Source: Streptomyces hoynatensis
GTDB taxonomy: Bacteria > Actinomycetota > Actinomycetes > Streptomycetales > Streptomycetaceae
Assembly: GCF_003626535.1 (NCBI RefSeq)
Contig: NZ_RBAL01000004.1
Location: forward strand, 434,001 to 498,000
DNA: 64,000 nucleotides
Reading direction: 5' to 3'
Part shown: piece after piece, positions 34,276 to 42,528 of the stretch
Layout: every line of letters begins with the position of its first letter
Numbering within the stretch: the first letter of the stretch is position 1
Translations under genes and position numbers: made by a program
Notes under the pieces: generated by a model
What the model saw: only the letters and a program-made list of their open reading frames with translations
Database searches by the model: none
Told to the model about the DNA's origin: nothing

Positions 34276-34743
34276 TCACGACCGCACGCGCGGCGGCAGG
34301 CGCCGCACCTCCGCCCAGACGGTCTTCACCCGCGCGTCCGCCACCGTGCACCCCCAGCGGTCCGCCAGCGCGTCCACCACCAGCAGCCCACGGCCGCCCG
34401 CCGACTCGGGCGCGGGCGGCCTCAGCAGCCCGGCGGTCGCGGGCGGGAACCGGTCCGGCCGGGCGTCGGAGACCTCGATCCGGACCAGGCCCGCGGACAG
34501 GCGCAGGCCGAAGGTGAAGTCCCGGCCGGGAACGCGGCCGTGTGCGACGGCGTTCGCCGCCAGCTCGGCCGTGATGGAGGCGACGGCACACGACAGGGGA
34601 GTGGCCGGCGCGATCCCGGCCCGGCCCAGCTCCCGGACGGCCAGCAGCCGGGCCAGGCGCGCCCCGCGCGGGGTCGGCCGCAGCCGCGCGGCGAAGGAGT
34701 GCGCGAGCGTGCCGGGGCGGGGGTGAGGGGTGGTGGGGTTCAT
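34276..34743 (-). CDS. SpoIIE/anti-sigma-type ATP-binding protein (HATPase)
   Basis: The protein has 155 residues. The N-box S-I-T-A-E-L-A-A-N-A-V-A-H-G is at about residues 56-69. The G boxes E-V-S-D-A-R-P and G-G-R-G-L-L-V-V-D-A-L follow. This is the single-domain RsbW-like ATPase very common in Streptomyces, usually next to XRE/DUF397 genes, as here. It is divergent from the XRE gene across 168 bp. It probably takes part in partner-switching regulation. Confidence 0.9.
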   Translation of the reverse strand: MNPTTPHPRPGTLAHSFAARLRPTPRGARLARLLAVRELGRAGIAPATPLSCAVASITAELAANAVAHGRVPGRDFTFGLRLSAGLVRIEVSDARPDRFPPATAGLLRPPAPESAGGRGLLVVDALADRWGCTVADARVKTVWAEVRRLPPRVRS

Positions 34744-34911
34744 GCAACGTCACCCTTCCGTCACGCAGCGCCATCGGCCAGGGAGCCGAGGACGACGGTC
34801 CCCGCTTGTACGGGTCGGGCGGGTTTTTGTACGGGCCGCCGGGCGTGACGCGGCCCGCGCCGGTGCGGTTGAACCCTTCGCCGTACCACACGACGCAGGG
34901 GGTGGAAACCG

Positions 34912-35748
34912 ATGGGACATTGCCGTCCGAAGGCACGCAGGAGCGAGGAGGAACGCCCGGCCATCTGGGTCGGCTACGGCAGGCTCGTGAAGCTCTTCCG
35001 CGAGCGTGCCCGCCTCACCCAGCAGGAACTCGCCCAGCAGGTGGACTACTCGCCGGAGCAGATCGCCTCCGTCGAGCAGGGCCGCCGGCCGGCGAAGACC
35101 GCCTTCACCGAGGCCGCCGAGCGCGTGCTGGAGGCCGGGGGCGTGCTCGCGGCCCTCCAGGAGGAGGTGGACCGGGCCCGCCTGCCCGCCTTCTTCCGCG
35201 ACTTCGCCGCCCTGGAGGCCGAGGCCCTGAGCCGCTTCTCCTACGACCCGCTCCTGGTGCCTGGCCTGCTGCAGACCGAGGAGTACGCGCGGGCGGTCCT
35301 CCTCGGCCACTGCCCGGCGCTGCCGGACGACATCGCGGAGCAACAGCTTGAGGCGCGCGTTTCCCGGCAGCAGGTGCTGACGAGGGCGCCGGGCGTCGAA
35401 CTGTCCTTCGTCATCGGGGAGTCGGTGCTGCGCAATCCGGTGGGCGGCACCGGCGTCATGCGTGAGCAGTGCCGGCGCATCGCCGAGGTGAGTGCCCTGC
35501 GCAACGTCGAGATCCAGATCATGCCGGCGATCACCGGCTTCCACCCGGGACTTGACGGCCCGTTCGTCCTGGTGGAGACCACGGAACATCGGCGCTACGG
35601 ATACGTGGAATCCCAGGAGGTCGGGACGCTGGTCACAGATCCGGCCGCCGTCAGTTTCCTCGGCCTGAGGTATGGGAAGCTGCGTTCGCAAGCACTCAGT
35701 GCCGTTGATTCCGCACAGCTCATCGAAGAACTGGCAGGAGAACTGTGA
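34912..35748 (+). CDS. XRE-family helix-turn-helix regulator with DUF5753 domain
   Basis: The protein has 278 residues. The helix-turn-helix is L-T-Q-Q-E-L-A-Q-Q-V-D-Y-S-P-E-Q-I-A-S-V-E at about residues 35-55. The C-terminal domain starts at L-S-R-F-S-Y-D-P-L-L-V-P-G-L-L-Q-T-E-E-Y-A and ends with the usual V-E-T region, the DUF5753 pattern. These proteins pair with DUF397 proteins and influence development and antibiotic production in streptomycetes. The stop overlaps the DUF397 gene start (GTGA). Confidence 0.93.
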   Translation: MGHCRPKARRSEEERPAIWVGYGRLVKLFRERARLTQQELAQQVDYSPEQIASVEQGRRPAKTAFTEAAERVLEAGGVLAALQEEVDRARLPAFFRDFAALEAEALSRFSYDPLLVPGLLQTEEYARAVLLGHCPALPDDIAEQQLEARVSRQQVLTRAPGVELSFVIGESVLRNPVGGTGVMREQCRRIAEVSALRNVEIQIMPAITGFHPGLDGPFVLVETTEHRRYGYVESQEVGTLVTDPAAVSFLGLRYGKLRSQALSAVDSAQLIEELAGEL

Positions 35749-35945
35749 CCATGGAGCGCTTGGACAGTGAGACGGAGCCGCGGTGGCGCAAGAGCAGCTA
35801 CAGCGGTTCCGGTGGCGGCGACTGCGTTGAGGTTTCGGCCGCCGCGGCCGTCATACGGGTGCGCGACTCGAAGAACGCCGACGGCCCCCAGCTGCGGTTC
35901 GGCCGTGAGGGCTGGGCGGCCTTCCTGGCGCAGACGGCCCGCTGA
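35745..35945 (+). CDS. DUF397-domain protein
   Basis: The 66-residue protein carries R-W-R-K-S-S-Y-S-G-S-G-G-G-D-C-V-E-V and V-R-D-S-K, the DUF397 hallmark. A GTG at 35745 overlaps the XRE stop; an ATG at 35751 is an alternative with similar spacing to GGAG. It is the partner of the upstream XRE regulator in what is probably a regulatory pair. Confidence 0.93.
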   Translation: MTMERLDSETEPRWRKSSYSGSGGGDCVEVSAAAAVIRVRDSKNADGPQLRFGREGWAAFLAQTAR

Positions 35946-35958
35946 GGCGGGCCGGGCA

Positions 35959-35986
35959 GGTGCCGGCCGGGAGGGCGGCCGGCACC
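35959..35986. terminator. Terminator hairpin after the XRE/DUF397 pair
   Basis: A perfect 11-bp stem (35959-35969 with 35976-35986) has a six-base loop and lies 14 bases past the DUF397 stop. The convergent lyase gene lies just beyond. Confidence 0.75.
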
Positions 35987-35996
35987 TTCGCGACTG

Positions 35997-36030
35997 CCCG
36001 GGCGGGGGGCGTTCGGCCCGGCCGCCCGGG
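35997..36030. terminator. Second hairpin, near the end of the lyase gene
   Basis: CCCGGGCGG (35997-36005) pairs with CCGCCCGGG (36022-36030), ten bases beyond the lyase stop on the minus strand. Confidence 0.5.
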
Positions 36031-36039
36031 TGAGGTGCC

Positions 36040-37953
36040 TCAGCCGCGGGCCATGGTGGGCCGGGGCGCGGTGCCCATGCCCTGGCCGATGTAGAAGGAG
36101 GGGTGCGGCGGCTGGTTGTAGGCGGTGTTCTGCCAGGCCAGCCCGGTGCGGTACATCCGGTCCTGCAACAGCGTGGTGATCCGCAGGTTCGTCTGGATGG
36201 GCGTGGAGTAGATCCGCAGCGCGGAGTTGTCGCCGGTGCGCCAGACCACCTCCTCGCGCCAGTCGCCGAGGATGTCGCCGGAGAGGACGGGGGTGGCCTT
36301 GGTGCCGTTGTTGGAGGCCACGCCCGAGCCGGTCAGCAGGCGGGTGTCGCCGCCGGTGCCGTACTTGTCGATGTGCGTGCCGTCCAGCAGTTCCCGGGTG
36401 GTGTCCCCGTCCCACCAGGACAGGAAGTTGATGCTGGAGGGCTCGCGGCCGACGGAGTTGCCCGCCAGGTTGCGCAGGGTGGTGTCGGAGGCCGACCAGA
36501 ACTCGGCCCCGGAGTTGCCGGAGTAGATGTCGCCCGCGACGCCGCGGCCGTTGTCCGCGCCGCCGGCCGTCTGCCAGATCACCTGCCCGTTCTGCGGGTC
36601 GATGCGCAGCGAGGAGGGCTGGCTGGTGGACTCGGACACCTTGAAGTACTCCAGCCCGGGGTTGCCGGGGTCGAAGTCGCCGAGGTGCTGGGCGTCGCCG
36701 TGGCCGGTCTTCGTCGTCCACAGGCCCCAGCCGTTGTCGTCCACGGCCATGGCCCCGTAGACGATCTCGTCCTTGCCGTCCTGGTCGACGTCGCCGATGG
36801 ACAGGCTGTGGCTGCCCTGCCCGTCGAAGCCGCGGCCGACGTTGGTGGAGCTGTTGGTGTCGAAGGTCCAGCGGCGGGTCAGCGAGCCGTTGCGGAAGTC
36901 CCAGGCGGCGATGACGGTGCGGGTGTAGTAGCCGCGGGCCATGATGATCGAGGGGTGGGTGCCGTCGAGGTAGGCGGTGCCGGCCAGGAAGCGGTCCACC
37001 CGGTTCCCGTAGTCGTCGCCCCAGGAGGAGACGCTGCCGCGGGCCGGGACGTAGTCGGTGGTGGCCAGGGCGGCTCCGGTCTCGCCGTCGAAGACGGTGA
37101 GGTACTCGGGGCCCGAGAGCACGTAGCCGCTGGAGTTGCGGTAGTCGGCGCTCGCGCTTCCGATGACGCGGCCCTGCCCGTCGACGGTGCCGTCCGCGGT
37201 CTTCATCGCGACCTCGGCGGAGCCGTCGCCGTCGTAGTCGTAGACCTGGAACTGGGTGTAGTGGGCGCCGGAGCGGATGTTGCGGCCCAGGTCGATGCGC
37301 CACAGCCGCGTGCCGGAGAGGGTGTAGGCGTCCAGGATGGTGTTCCCGGTGTAGCCCGACTGCGAGTTGTCCTTGGCGTTGGTGGGCTGCCACTTGAGGA
37401 CGAACTCCAGGGTGCCGTCGCCGTTCAGGTCGCCGACGGAGGCGTCGTTGGCCTCGTAGGTGTAGCCGGAGCCGTTCACCGTGCCGCCCGCGGGCGCCTG
37501 GATCGGCACGTCGTAGTAGCCGGGCCGGAACTGGATGGCGTGCGGGGACCAGTCCTGCTCCACGCCGTCGATCACCGCCCGGACGCGGTAGTCGGCGCTG
37601 TTGGGGGCGCCGGCGTGGAAGAAGTTGGTGGAGCCGGTGATGGGCTGGTCGTTGACCTTGAGGTCGCCGCGGTAGACGTTGAACGCCACGTCGTCCGGGT
37701 CGCTCGCCAGCCAGCGCCAGCTCACCAGGTTGCCGTCGGCCGTGTGTACGCTGACCAGGCCGCGGTCCAGGGCCTCCAGCTGGGAGGCCGCGGCGGTCAC
37801 CTCCTGTGCCGTGGCGCCCGCCGCCCCGGCCGGGGCCTGCGCCAGCGCGGCGTCGGTGCCGCCGCCGGCGAGCAGGGCGGCGAGGGCGGCGCCGGCCAGC
37901 GTGCGGGAGGATCTGAAACCGCGCCGATGCGTGCCTCGTCTGCTCAAGAGCAC
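36040..37953 (-). CDS. Secreted rhamnogalacturonan lyase (polysaccharide lyase family 11)
   Basis: The GTG at 37953 follows AGAGGAG and gives 637 residues. An N-terminal signal peptide has an Arg-rich n-region, then L-A-G-A-A-L-A-A-L-L-A-G-G, with cleavage likely near A-L-A-Q-A. The mature protein starts with an N-terminal beta domain (A-L-D-R-G-L-V-S-V, S-W-R-W-L). An eight-bladed propeller carries calcium loops D-L-N-G-D-G-T, D-Y-D-G-D-G-S and D-V-D-Q-D-G-K. The C-terminus has S-G-D-I-L-G-D-W-R-E-E-V-V-W-R and Y-N-Q-P-P-H-P-S-F-Y. These are typical of YesW/YesX enzymes that cleave the rhamnogalacturonan I backbone of pectin by beta-elimination. Confidence 0.93.
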   Translation of the reverse strand: MLLSRRGTHRRGFRSSRTLAGAALAALLAGGGTDAALAQAPAGAAGATAQEVTAAASQLEALDRGLVSVHTADGNLVSWRWLASDPDDVAFNVYRGDLKVNDQPITGSTNFFHAGAPNSADYRVRAVIDGVEQDWSPHAIQFRPGYYDVPIQAPAGGTVNGSGYTYEANDASVGDLNGDGTLEFVLKWQPTNAKDNSQSGYTGNTILDAYTLSGTRLWRIDLGRNIRSGAHYTQFQVYDYDGDGSAEVAMKTADGTVDGQGRVIGSASADYRNSSGYVLSGPEYLTVFDGETGAALATTDYVPARGSVSSWGDDYGNRVDRFLAGTAYLDGTHPSIIMARGYYTRTVIAAWDFRNGSLTRRWTFDTNSSTNVGRGFDGQGSHSLSIGDVDQDGKDEIVYGAMAVDDNGWGLWTTKTGHGDAQHLGDFDPGNPGLEYFKVSESTSQPSSLRIDPQNGQVIWQTAGGADNGRGVAGDIYSGNSGAEFWSASDTTLRNLAGNSVGREPSSINFLSWWDGDTTRELLDGTHIDKYGTGGDTRLLTGSGVASNNGTKATPVLSGDILGDWREEVVWRTGDNSALRIYSTPIQTNLRITTLLQDRMYRTGLAWQNTAYNQPPHPSFYIGQGMGTAPRPTMARG

Positions 37954-38034
37954 GTTCACTCCTCTGTGGGGGGTTGGTGCGGGGCATGCCGGAACACCCC
38001 CGCCAAACGGAAGGGTTTCGTGCGCGTGGCTTCG

Positions 38035-38047
38035 TTGTAACGATTCA
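38035..38047. promoter_or_regulatory. Possible LacI-type operator upstream of the lyase gene
   Basis: On the minus strand it reads TGAATCGTTACAA, an imperfect inverted repeat around a central CG, as in LacI-family sites. It directly follows the predicted -10 box of the lyase promoter. Confidence 0.35.
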
Positions 38048-38076
38048 TTTGTAGGGGCTGTGACGGTCGCAGGCAA
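38048..38076 (-). promoter_or_regulatory. Candidate promoter of the rhamnogalacturonan lyase gene
   Basis: On the minus strand, TTGCCT (38076-38071), 17 bases and TACAAA (38053-38048). Confidence 0.4.
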
Positions 38077-38291
38077 TCGGCGTGCGTGAGGTTTCTGACG
38101 CGGTTTCAGCGCCGCGGCGGCCCGCCCGCGCGCGGCGGGGTGAGACGGCTCCCCGCGGGCGCGCGCGAGCCGCCCGGTGCCGCCTGCCACTCGATGGGGT
38201 GAAGCCCGTTTCGCGGGTCGCCGCGTCAGGTAGCCATGCGCGTGCGGACCGTGCGCGACGGGCCGCCTGCGACGAGGAGAGAGGGCACCGC

Positions 38292-38447
38292 ATGAGCCAC
38301 ACGAACCGTACGGACGAACCCGACGCCGAACACTCCGCCGTCTACGTACCGCCGGTCCTGGCCGAGGCCGGGACCTTCGCCGACGAGACCCGTGGGTACG
38401 GGATCGACGCCGTCGAGGGCGTCGACAGCTACTTCGACAACCCCTGA
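38292..38447 (+). CDS. Lasso peptide precursor
   Basis: The peptide has 51 residues. The leader contains Y-V-P-P-V-L-A-E-A-G-T-F (18-29), the YxxPxLxxxG motif recognised by lasso RRE proteins, and Thr at position -2 (D-E-T-R before the core). The core would be GYGIDAVEGVDSYFDNP (35-51). Gly1 and Glu8 are positioned for an eight-residue macrolactam ring, leaving a nine-residue acidic tail with Tyr13 and Phe14 as candidate plugs. A strong ribosome site precedes the ATG. A lasso cyclase gene is encoded 1.9 kb downstream on the other strand; B1 and B2 genes are not in the window. Confidence 0.9.
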   Translation: MSHTNRTDEPDAEHSAVYVPPVLAEAGTFADETRGYGIDAVEGVDSYFDNP

Positions 38448-38489
38448 GCGCCGCGTCGTTCGGAGCTTCGCGGCGCCGTACGGCGGAAG

Positions 38490-38530
38490 GGCGGTGGGGA
38501 GGGCGTCCGGTGAGCGCCCTCCCCACCGCC
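38490..38530 (+). terminator. Strong terminator after the lasso precursor
   Basis: A perfect 16-bp stem (38490-38505 with 38515-38530) with a nine-base loop lies 43 bases after the precursor stop. It makes the precursor mRNA essentially monocistronic. Confidence 0.85.
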
Positions 38531-38671
38531 GTGCGCCACACCCGCCGGCGCGCACGGGCCGCCGCGCGCGCCGGCCCGCCGGGGCCGCAGCGGACCCGCC
38601 GCGAAACGGCCGGAAATTTTTTGGGAAAGGGTGACGGGACGGTGTCGCGGAGGGGTGCGACCGTCGACCGC

Positions 38672-39610
38672 ATGACGCTCACCGATGAGGACTGCCTCTC
38701 CGAAACCCTGGCCTTCAACGCGGAATTCGAGGCGAATGCCGCGCGCCGCCCGGCCCGCGGGGCCAGGCCGGACCCCGCCACGCTCGCCGCCCTGCGGCGC
38801 AACCGGCTCGGCGGGGACGCGCCCCCGGTGCGACTGCCGCAGGCCCACGACCGCGTCGTGGCCGGCGGGGTCGGGGTCCGGGTGTTCGTGCCGGAGCGCG
38901 TGGCGGGCGTGTACCTGCACCTCCACGGCGGCGGCTGGGCGTTCGGCTCCGCGGACGGGCAGGACGAGCGGCTGTGGCGCCTGGCCACGGGGGCCGATCT
39001 CGCCGTGGTGAGCGTCGACTACCGCCTCGCGCCTGAGCACCCCTTCCCCGCGGGACCCGAGGACTGCGAGGCCGCCGCCCGCTGGCTCGTGGAGTGCGCG
39101 GCCCGGGAGTTCGGCACCCGGCGGCTGCTGATCGGCGGCGAGTCGGCCGGCGCCCACCTGAGCGTCACGACCCTGCTGCGGCTGCGCGACCGGCACGGCA
39201 TCACCGGCGCCTTCCGCGCGGCGCACCTGCTCTTCGGCCCCTACGACCTGTCGATGACGCCCAGCCAGCGGGCGTTCGGCACCCGGCCACTGCTGAGCAA
39301 CACCAAGTCGCTGCGGGGCAGTTACGAGCTGTTCACCCCCAGGATGGGGGCGGAGGAGCGGCGTGCCCCCGAGGTCTCGCCGCTGTACGCCGACCTGTCC
39401 GGCCTGCCGCCCGCCCGCATCGTGGCCGGCACCGAGGACCCGCTGCTCGACGACTCGCTGTTCCTGGCCGGGCGGTGGGAGAGGGCGGGCGCGCCCGTGC
39501 GCCTGAGCGTCGTCGCCGGCGCGATGCACGGCTTCACCCTCTTGCCGTTGACCGTCACGGAGCGTGAGCTGCGGCGGGAGCGGGAGTTCCTGGCCACGGC
39601 CGGGCGGTAA
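38672..39610 (+). CDS. Alpha/beta hydrolase of the hormone-sensitive lipase family
   Basis: The protein has 312 residues. The oxyanion motif is H-G-G-G-W, and the nucleophile sits in G-G-E-S-A-G. The acid is in G-T-E-D-P-L-L-D-D and the His in G-A-M-H-G-F-T. Family members hydrolyse short-chain esters. It lies between the lasso precursor and the WYL regulator, but the terminator before it argues against a role in lasso maturation. Confidence 0.92.
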   Translation: MTLTDEDCLSETLAFNAEFEANAARRPARGARPDPATLAALRRNRLGGDAPPVRLPQAHDRVVAGGVGVRVFVPERVAGVYLHLHGGGWAFGSADGQDERLWRLATGADLAVVSVDYRLAPEHPFPAGPEDCEAAARWLVECAAREFGTRRLLIGGESAGAHLSVTTLLRLRDRHGITGAFRAAHLLFGPYDLSMTPSQRAFGTRPLLSNTKSLRGSYELFTPRMGAEERRAPEVSPLYADLSGLPPARIVAGTEDPLLDDSLFLAGRWERAGAPVRLSVVAGAMHGFTLLPLTVTERELRREREFLATAGR

Positions 39611-39613
39611 CGT
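39608..39613 (+). promoter_or_regulatory. -10-like element of the WYL regulator gene
   Basis: TAACGT ends seven bases before the ATG at 39621 and overlaps the stop of the preceding gene. No ribosome site is visible, so a leaderless transcript is possible. Confidence 0.3.
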
Positions 39614-39620
39614 CGGCCCC

Positions 39621-40340
39621 ATGAACCGCACGGCCCGGCTCTACGCGCTGGTCGAGGAACTGCGCGCGGCGGCGCCGCGACCGCGCACGGTGGCGGCGCT
39701 CGCCGCGCGCTTCGAGGTGGCCGGGCGCACGGTGCAACGCGACCTTCAGGCGCTGATGCAGGCCGGCGTCCCGGTGCGTGCCGTCACCGGGCGCGGCGGG
39801 GGCTGGTCGATCGACCCGGAGATGACGATGCCCCCGGTCCGGTTCACCCCCGAGGAGGCCGCGGCCGTGGCCGTGGCGCTGGCGGCGGCCGGCGCCGGTG
39901 CCCCGTTCGCCTCCGCGGCCCGCACGGCGGCCCAGAAGCTGGCGGCCTCGACCAGCCCTCCCGCCTCCCAGGCCGCCCGCGAACTGGCCGCCCGCATCGT
40001 CGCGTTGCCCGCACAGACCGACCCGGCGGTCCGCGCCGCGGTGGAGGAGGCGCTGACCGGGAACGCGGTGCTGCGCCTGTCCTACGTCGACGCGGCCGGG
40101 CGCCCGAGCGAGCGCGTGGTGGAGCCGGCCGGGCTGCTCACCGCCGGGGGCCGCTGGTACCTCATCGCCTGGTGCCGCACCCGTCGGGCCGGCCGGGGCT
40201 TCCGGCTGGACCGGGTCCTCGCGGCGGCCCCCACCGGCGAGCGGGGCAGGAGCCACGACCTGGCCGCGCTCCTGCGCGGCTCGGTCGCCGAAGGCGCGGC
40301 GCCGGCCGCGTCCGGCGCCCCGCTCGCGCCCCCGGCCTGA
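39621..40340 (+). CDS. HTH/WYL-domain transcriptional regulator (YafY type)
   Basis: The protein has 239 residues. An N-terminal helix-turn-helix (T-V-A-A-L-A-A-R-F-E-V-A-G-R-T-V-Q-R-D-L) is followed by a WYL domain with G-G-R-W-Y-L-I-A-W-C and F-R-L-D-R-V. WYL proteins sense small ligands or nucleic acids. It follows the esterase gene by 10 bp and probably regulates it. Confidence 0.92.
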   Translation: MNRTARLYALVEELRAAAPRPRTVAALAARFEVAGRTVQRDLQALMQAGVPVRAVTGRGGGWSIDPEMTMPPVRFTPEEAAAVAVALAAAGAGAPFASAARTAAQKLAASTSPPASQAARELAARIVALPAQTDPAVRAAVEEALTGNAVLRLSYVDAAGRPSERVVEPAGLLTAGGRWYLIAWCRTRRAGRGFRLDRVLAAAPTGERGRSHDLAALLRGSVAEGAAPAASGAPLAPPA

Positions 40341-40341
40341 G

Positions 40342-40360
40342 GGGGCCCGCGGCGGGCCCC
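40342..40360. terminator. Bidirectional terminator hairpin
   Basis: A perfect 8-bp stem (40342-40349 with 40353-40360) with a three-base loop lies between the stops of the convergent WYL regulator and lasso cyclase genes. Confidence 0.6.
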
Positions 40361-40367
40361 GGGCGCC

Positions 40368-42260
40368 TCACCGCGCGTTCGCGGGCGGGCCCGGGGCCTG
40401 CTCGCCCGCGTGCTCCCGCAGGTGGGCGGGGTGGGGATGGGCCTCCAGGTCCCGCAGCCAGGCCTCGGTGCCCAGCGTGCACTCCAGACCCGCGGCGCCC
40501 ACGCCGAGCACCTCGGGCGCGAGGAGGGCGCGGCGCAGCAGGCCGGGGTCGGCCAGGCCCGCCGCCACCAGACGGGAGTCCCCGGCCCAGGCGGCCAGGT
40601 CCCGGCGCCGCGCGGTCAGGCCCGCCCGCCACTCCTCGTCGCAGTGGTCCTTCGTGGTCCGCGCCAGGATCGCCTCGGGAACGATTCCGCGCATCGCGGC
40701 GGCCAGCAGCGGCTTGTACCCGGCGGGGTGGCCGGTCTCCTCCGGCCTGGCCCGCAGGCAGGCCTCGACCACCGCGTCGTCGCAGAACGGCATGTCGATC
40801 GGCAGCCCCGCCCGGGCGGCGGCGCCCGCGATCTCGCCCCCGCGCGCGCCGGCGCTCTGCGCCCGCTGCGCCCAGGCGTGGGTGCCGCGGTCGGGCGCCA
40901 GGGCGGCGAACGGCCCGGCCGCCGCCTCCCGCAGCAGCCCGGCCAGCAGGTCCACGGCGTGGCCCGTGGCCCACGGGGGGAGCGAGAGCGGCGTGTTCCA
41001 GTCGCAGCGGGGCCCCTCCGGGCGGGCCGCGGTGGCCAGGGAGTGCGCCTGGGCGACGAGCCAGCGCTCGGGGGAGCGGCGGCCGGCCAGCTCCCGGAGG
41101 GCCGCCCCCAGCGGCCACCGGGCGCGGGCCCGGTGCGCGGCCAGGTGCCGCAGGCCCGTCACGGGGTGGCGGCGCACGAGGCGGTGCAGGTAGGCGGCCG
41201 GCGCGGTCACCACGTGGTCGCCGCCGTGCCCGGACAGCCGCCGCCGCGCGCCGTGTTCACGCAGCAGGCGCACCAGCTCGCCCTGCTGCGCCCGGTCGCG
41301 CAGCAGGGCGGTGGGCGTGTCGCCCGGTTCCTCCCGCTCGTTCAGGCCGGTGAAGTGGCCGGGGAGTTCGGCGGACCGGAACACCAGGTGGGTGAGGCCG
41401 GGGAGGGCGCCGGCGGCCAGGCGGGCGTAGGCGGCGTCCTGGTTGGTGGGCGCCGACCAGTCGAGGGTCACGGCGACGAGCCTGGCGCCCGCCTCGGCGG
41501 CCAGGAAGCACAGGGAGGTGGAGTCCATGCCGCCCGACAGGTCCGCGCCCCACACCCGGCCGGGCGCCACCCGGGCGGCGACGGCGCCCCGCAGCGCCTC
41601 CCGCAGCAGCGGCGCGGCCTCGGCCAGCGGCAGGTCGGACGGCGGCGGGCGCCACCAGCGCGGCGCCGAGCAGGAGCCGTCCCGCCCCAGCCGCAGGGCG
41701 TGGCCCGGCGGGACGGTGGCGACGCCCGCCCACATCGCGCCGTGCTCCAGGGGATACGGCAGGGGCGGCACCAGGCGGGCGGCCAGGCGCGCGGGGTCCG
41801 GCCGTGCGCCGGTCAGCCACGCCAGGGTGCGCGCGCGGTCGGCCGCCACGGTCACCCCCGTGACCTCGGCCCGGTACAGCCGCCGGTCGCCGGTGGCGGT
41901 GCCCCGCCCGTAGACCTCGCCGTCCACGGAGGCCAGCAGGTGGAAGCTGCCCCGCGCCCCGGCCACGGCGGCGGGCACCTCGGCCGCGGTCCGCACCGCC
42001 GCGGCCCGCGCGCCCAGTTCTCCGGGGGTGAGCGAGCAGACCCCGGCCACCGCGAGCCGCACCGGGCCCGCCTCCGCGGTGATCATCTGTTCCTGGCCCC
42101 AGCAGCCGACCAGCCAGGGCCTGCCCGAGGCGTGCGGCAGCACGTGGCAGGCGCGGGAGGTCAGGCGCCGCGCGAGGCGCGAGGCGGGCTCGCGGTCCGG
42201 CAGGACCACGAACCAGCAGCCGTCGCAGGGCGCGTCCGCCGTCCCGGGAGATCCCCCCAC
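40368..42260 (-). CDS. Lasso peptide cyclase (asparagine synthetase B-like)
   Basis: The protein has 630 residues. The ATP-pyrophosphatase motif S-G-G-M-D-S begins at residue 242. S-G-H-G-G-D-H-V-V and C-D-D-A-V-V-E-A-C-L follow, all typical of lasso cyclases. The N-terminal glutaminase-like domain lacks the Cys2 nucleophile of true asparagine synthetases, as usual in this family. The enzyme adenylates the Asp/Glu side chain and forms the macrolactam. GTG at 42260 is the most upstream plausible start; its ribosome site is poor and a shorter form cannot be excluded. The natural partner is the precursor at 38292. No RRE or transglutaminase-like leader peptidase gene is adjacent. Confidence 0.88.
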   Translation of the reverse strand: MGGSPGTADAPCDGCWFVVLPDREPASRLARRLTSRACHVLPHASGRPWLVGCWGQEQMITAEAGPVRLAVAGVCSLTPGELGARAAAVRTAAEVPAAVAGARGSFHLLASVDGEVYGRGTATGDRRLYRAEVTGVTVAADRARTLAWLTGARPDPARLAARLVPPLPYPLEHGAMWAGVATVPPGHALRLGRDGSCSAPRWWRPPPSDLPLAEAAPLLREALRGAVAARVAPGRVWGADLSGGMDSTSLCFLAAEAGARLVAVTLDWSAPTNQDAAYARLAAGALPGLTHLVFRSAELPGHFTGLNEREEPGDTPTALLRDRAQQGELVRLLREHGARRRLSGHGGDHVVTAPAAYLHRLVRRHPVTGLRHLAAHRARARWPLGAALRELAGRRSPERWLVAQAHSLATAARPEGPRCDWNTPLSLPPWATGHAVDLLAGLLREAAAGPFAALAPDRGTHAWAQRAQSAGARGGEIAGAAARAGLPIDMPFCDDAVVEACLRARPEETGHPAGYKPLLAAAMRGIVPEAILARTTKDHCDEEWRAGLTARRRDLAAWAGDSRLVAAGLADPGLLRRALLAPEVLGVGAAGLECTLGTEAWLRDLEAHPHPAHLREHAGEQAPGPPANAR

Positions 42261-42528
42261 GTCCTCGGCTCCCCTCGCATCCCGGCCCCCGCCGCCCCCG
42301 GGAGGGGGCCGCGGCCGGGGCCTCCGGCTCTTCGCACGCCCGGCCGCCGGGCGCCGGCGCTTCCGGCCCCCGGAGCGGCCGGGGCGTCGGTGAATAGGTG
42401 ACCCGGGGCCGCGCCCGCAAACGGCGAATCCCCCGCGCGGGCGGCCCTGCGAACGCCCTTCCGGGACGCGGTCCTGCCCGGGGCGCCCGCGGCCCCCGGG
42501 GGCTCCCCGCCCGCGGCCCGCCCCGGGG

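Larger units (their letters stand above)
37954..38291. other. Divergent intergenic region between lyase and lasso precursor
   Basis: These 338 bp hold the lyase promoter and possible operator (38035-38076) and the leader of the lasso precursor. The precursor has a GAGGAGAGAGGG ribosome site at 38274-38285. No convincing coding region is present on either strand. Confidence 0.6.

Noticed and set aside
40368..42260. Asparagine synthetase for amino-acid biosynthesis
   Set aside because: The N-terminal domain lacks the Cys2 nucleophile and a lasso precursor lies nearby.
42261..42528. Possible small RRE gene upstream of the lasso cyclase
   Set aside because: No frame of about 80 codons with PqqD-like pattern on either strand; the segment is GC-rich non-coding DNA.
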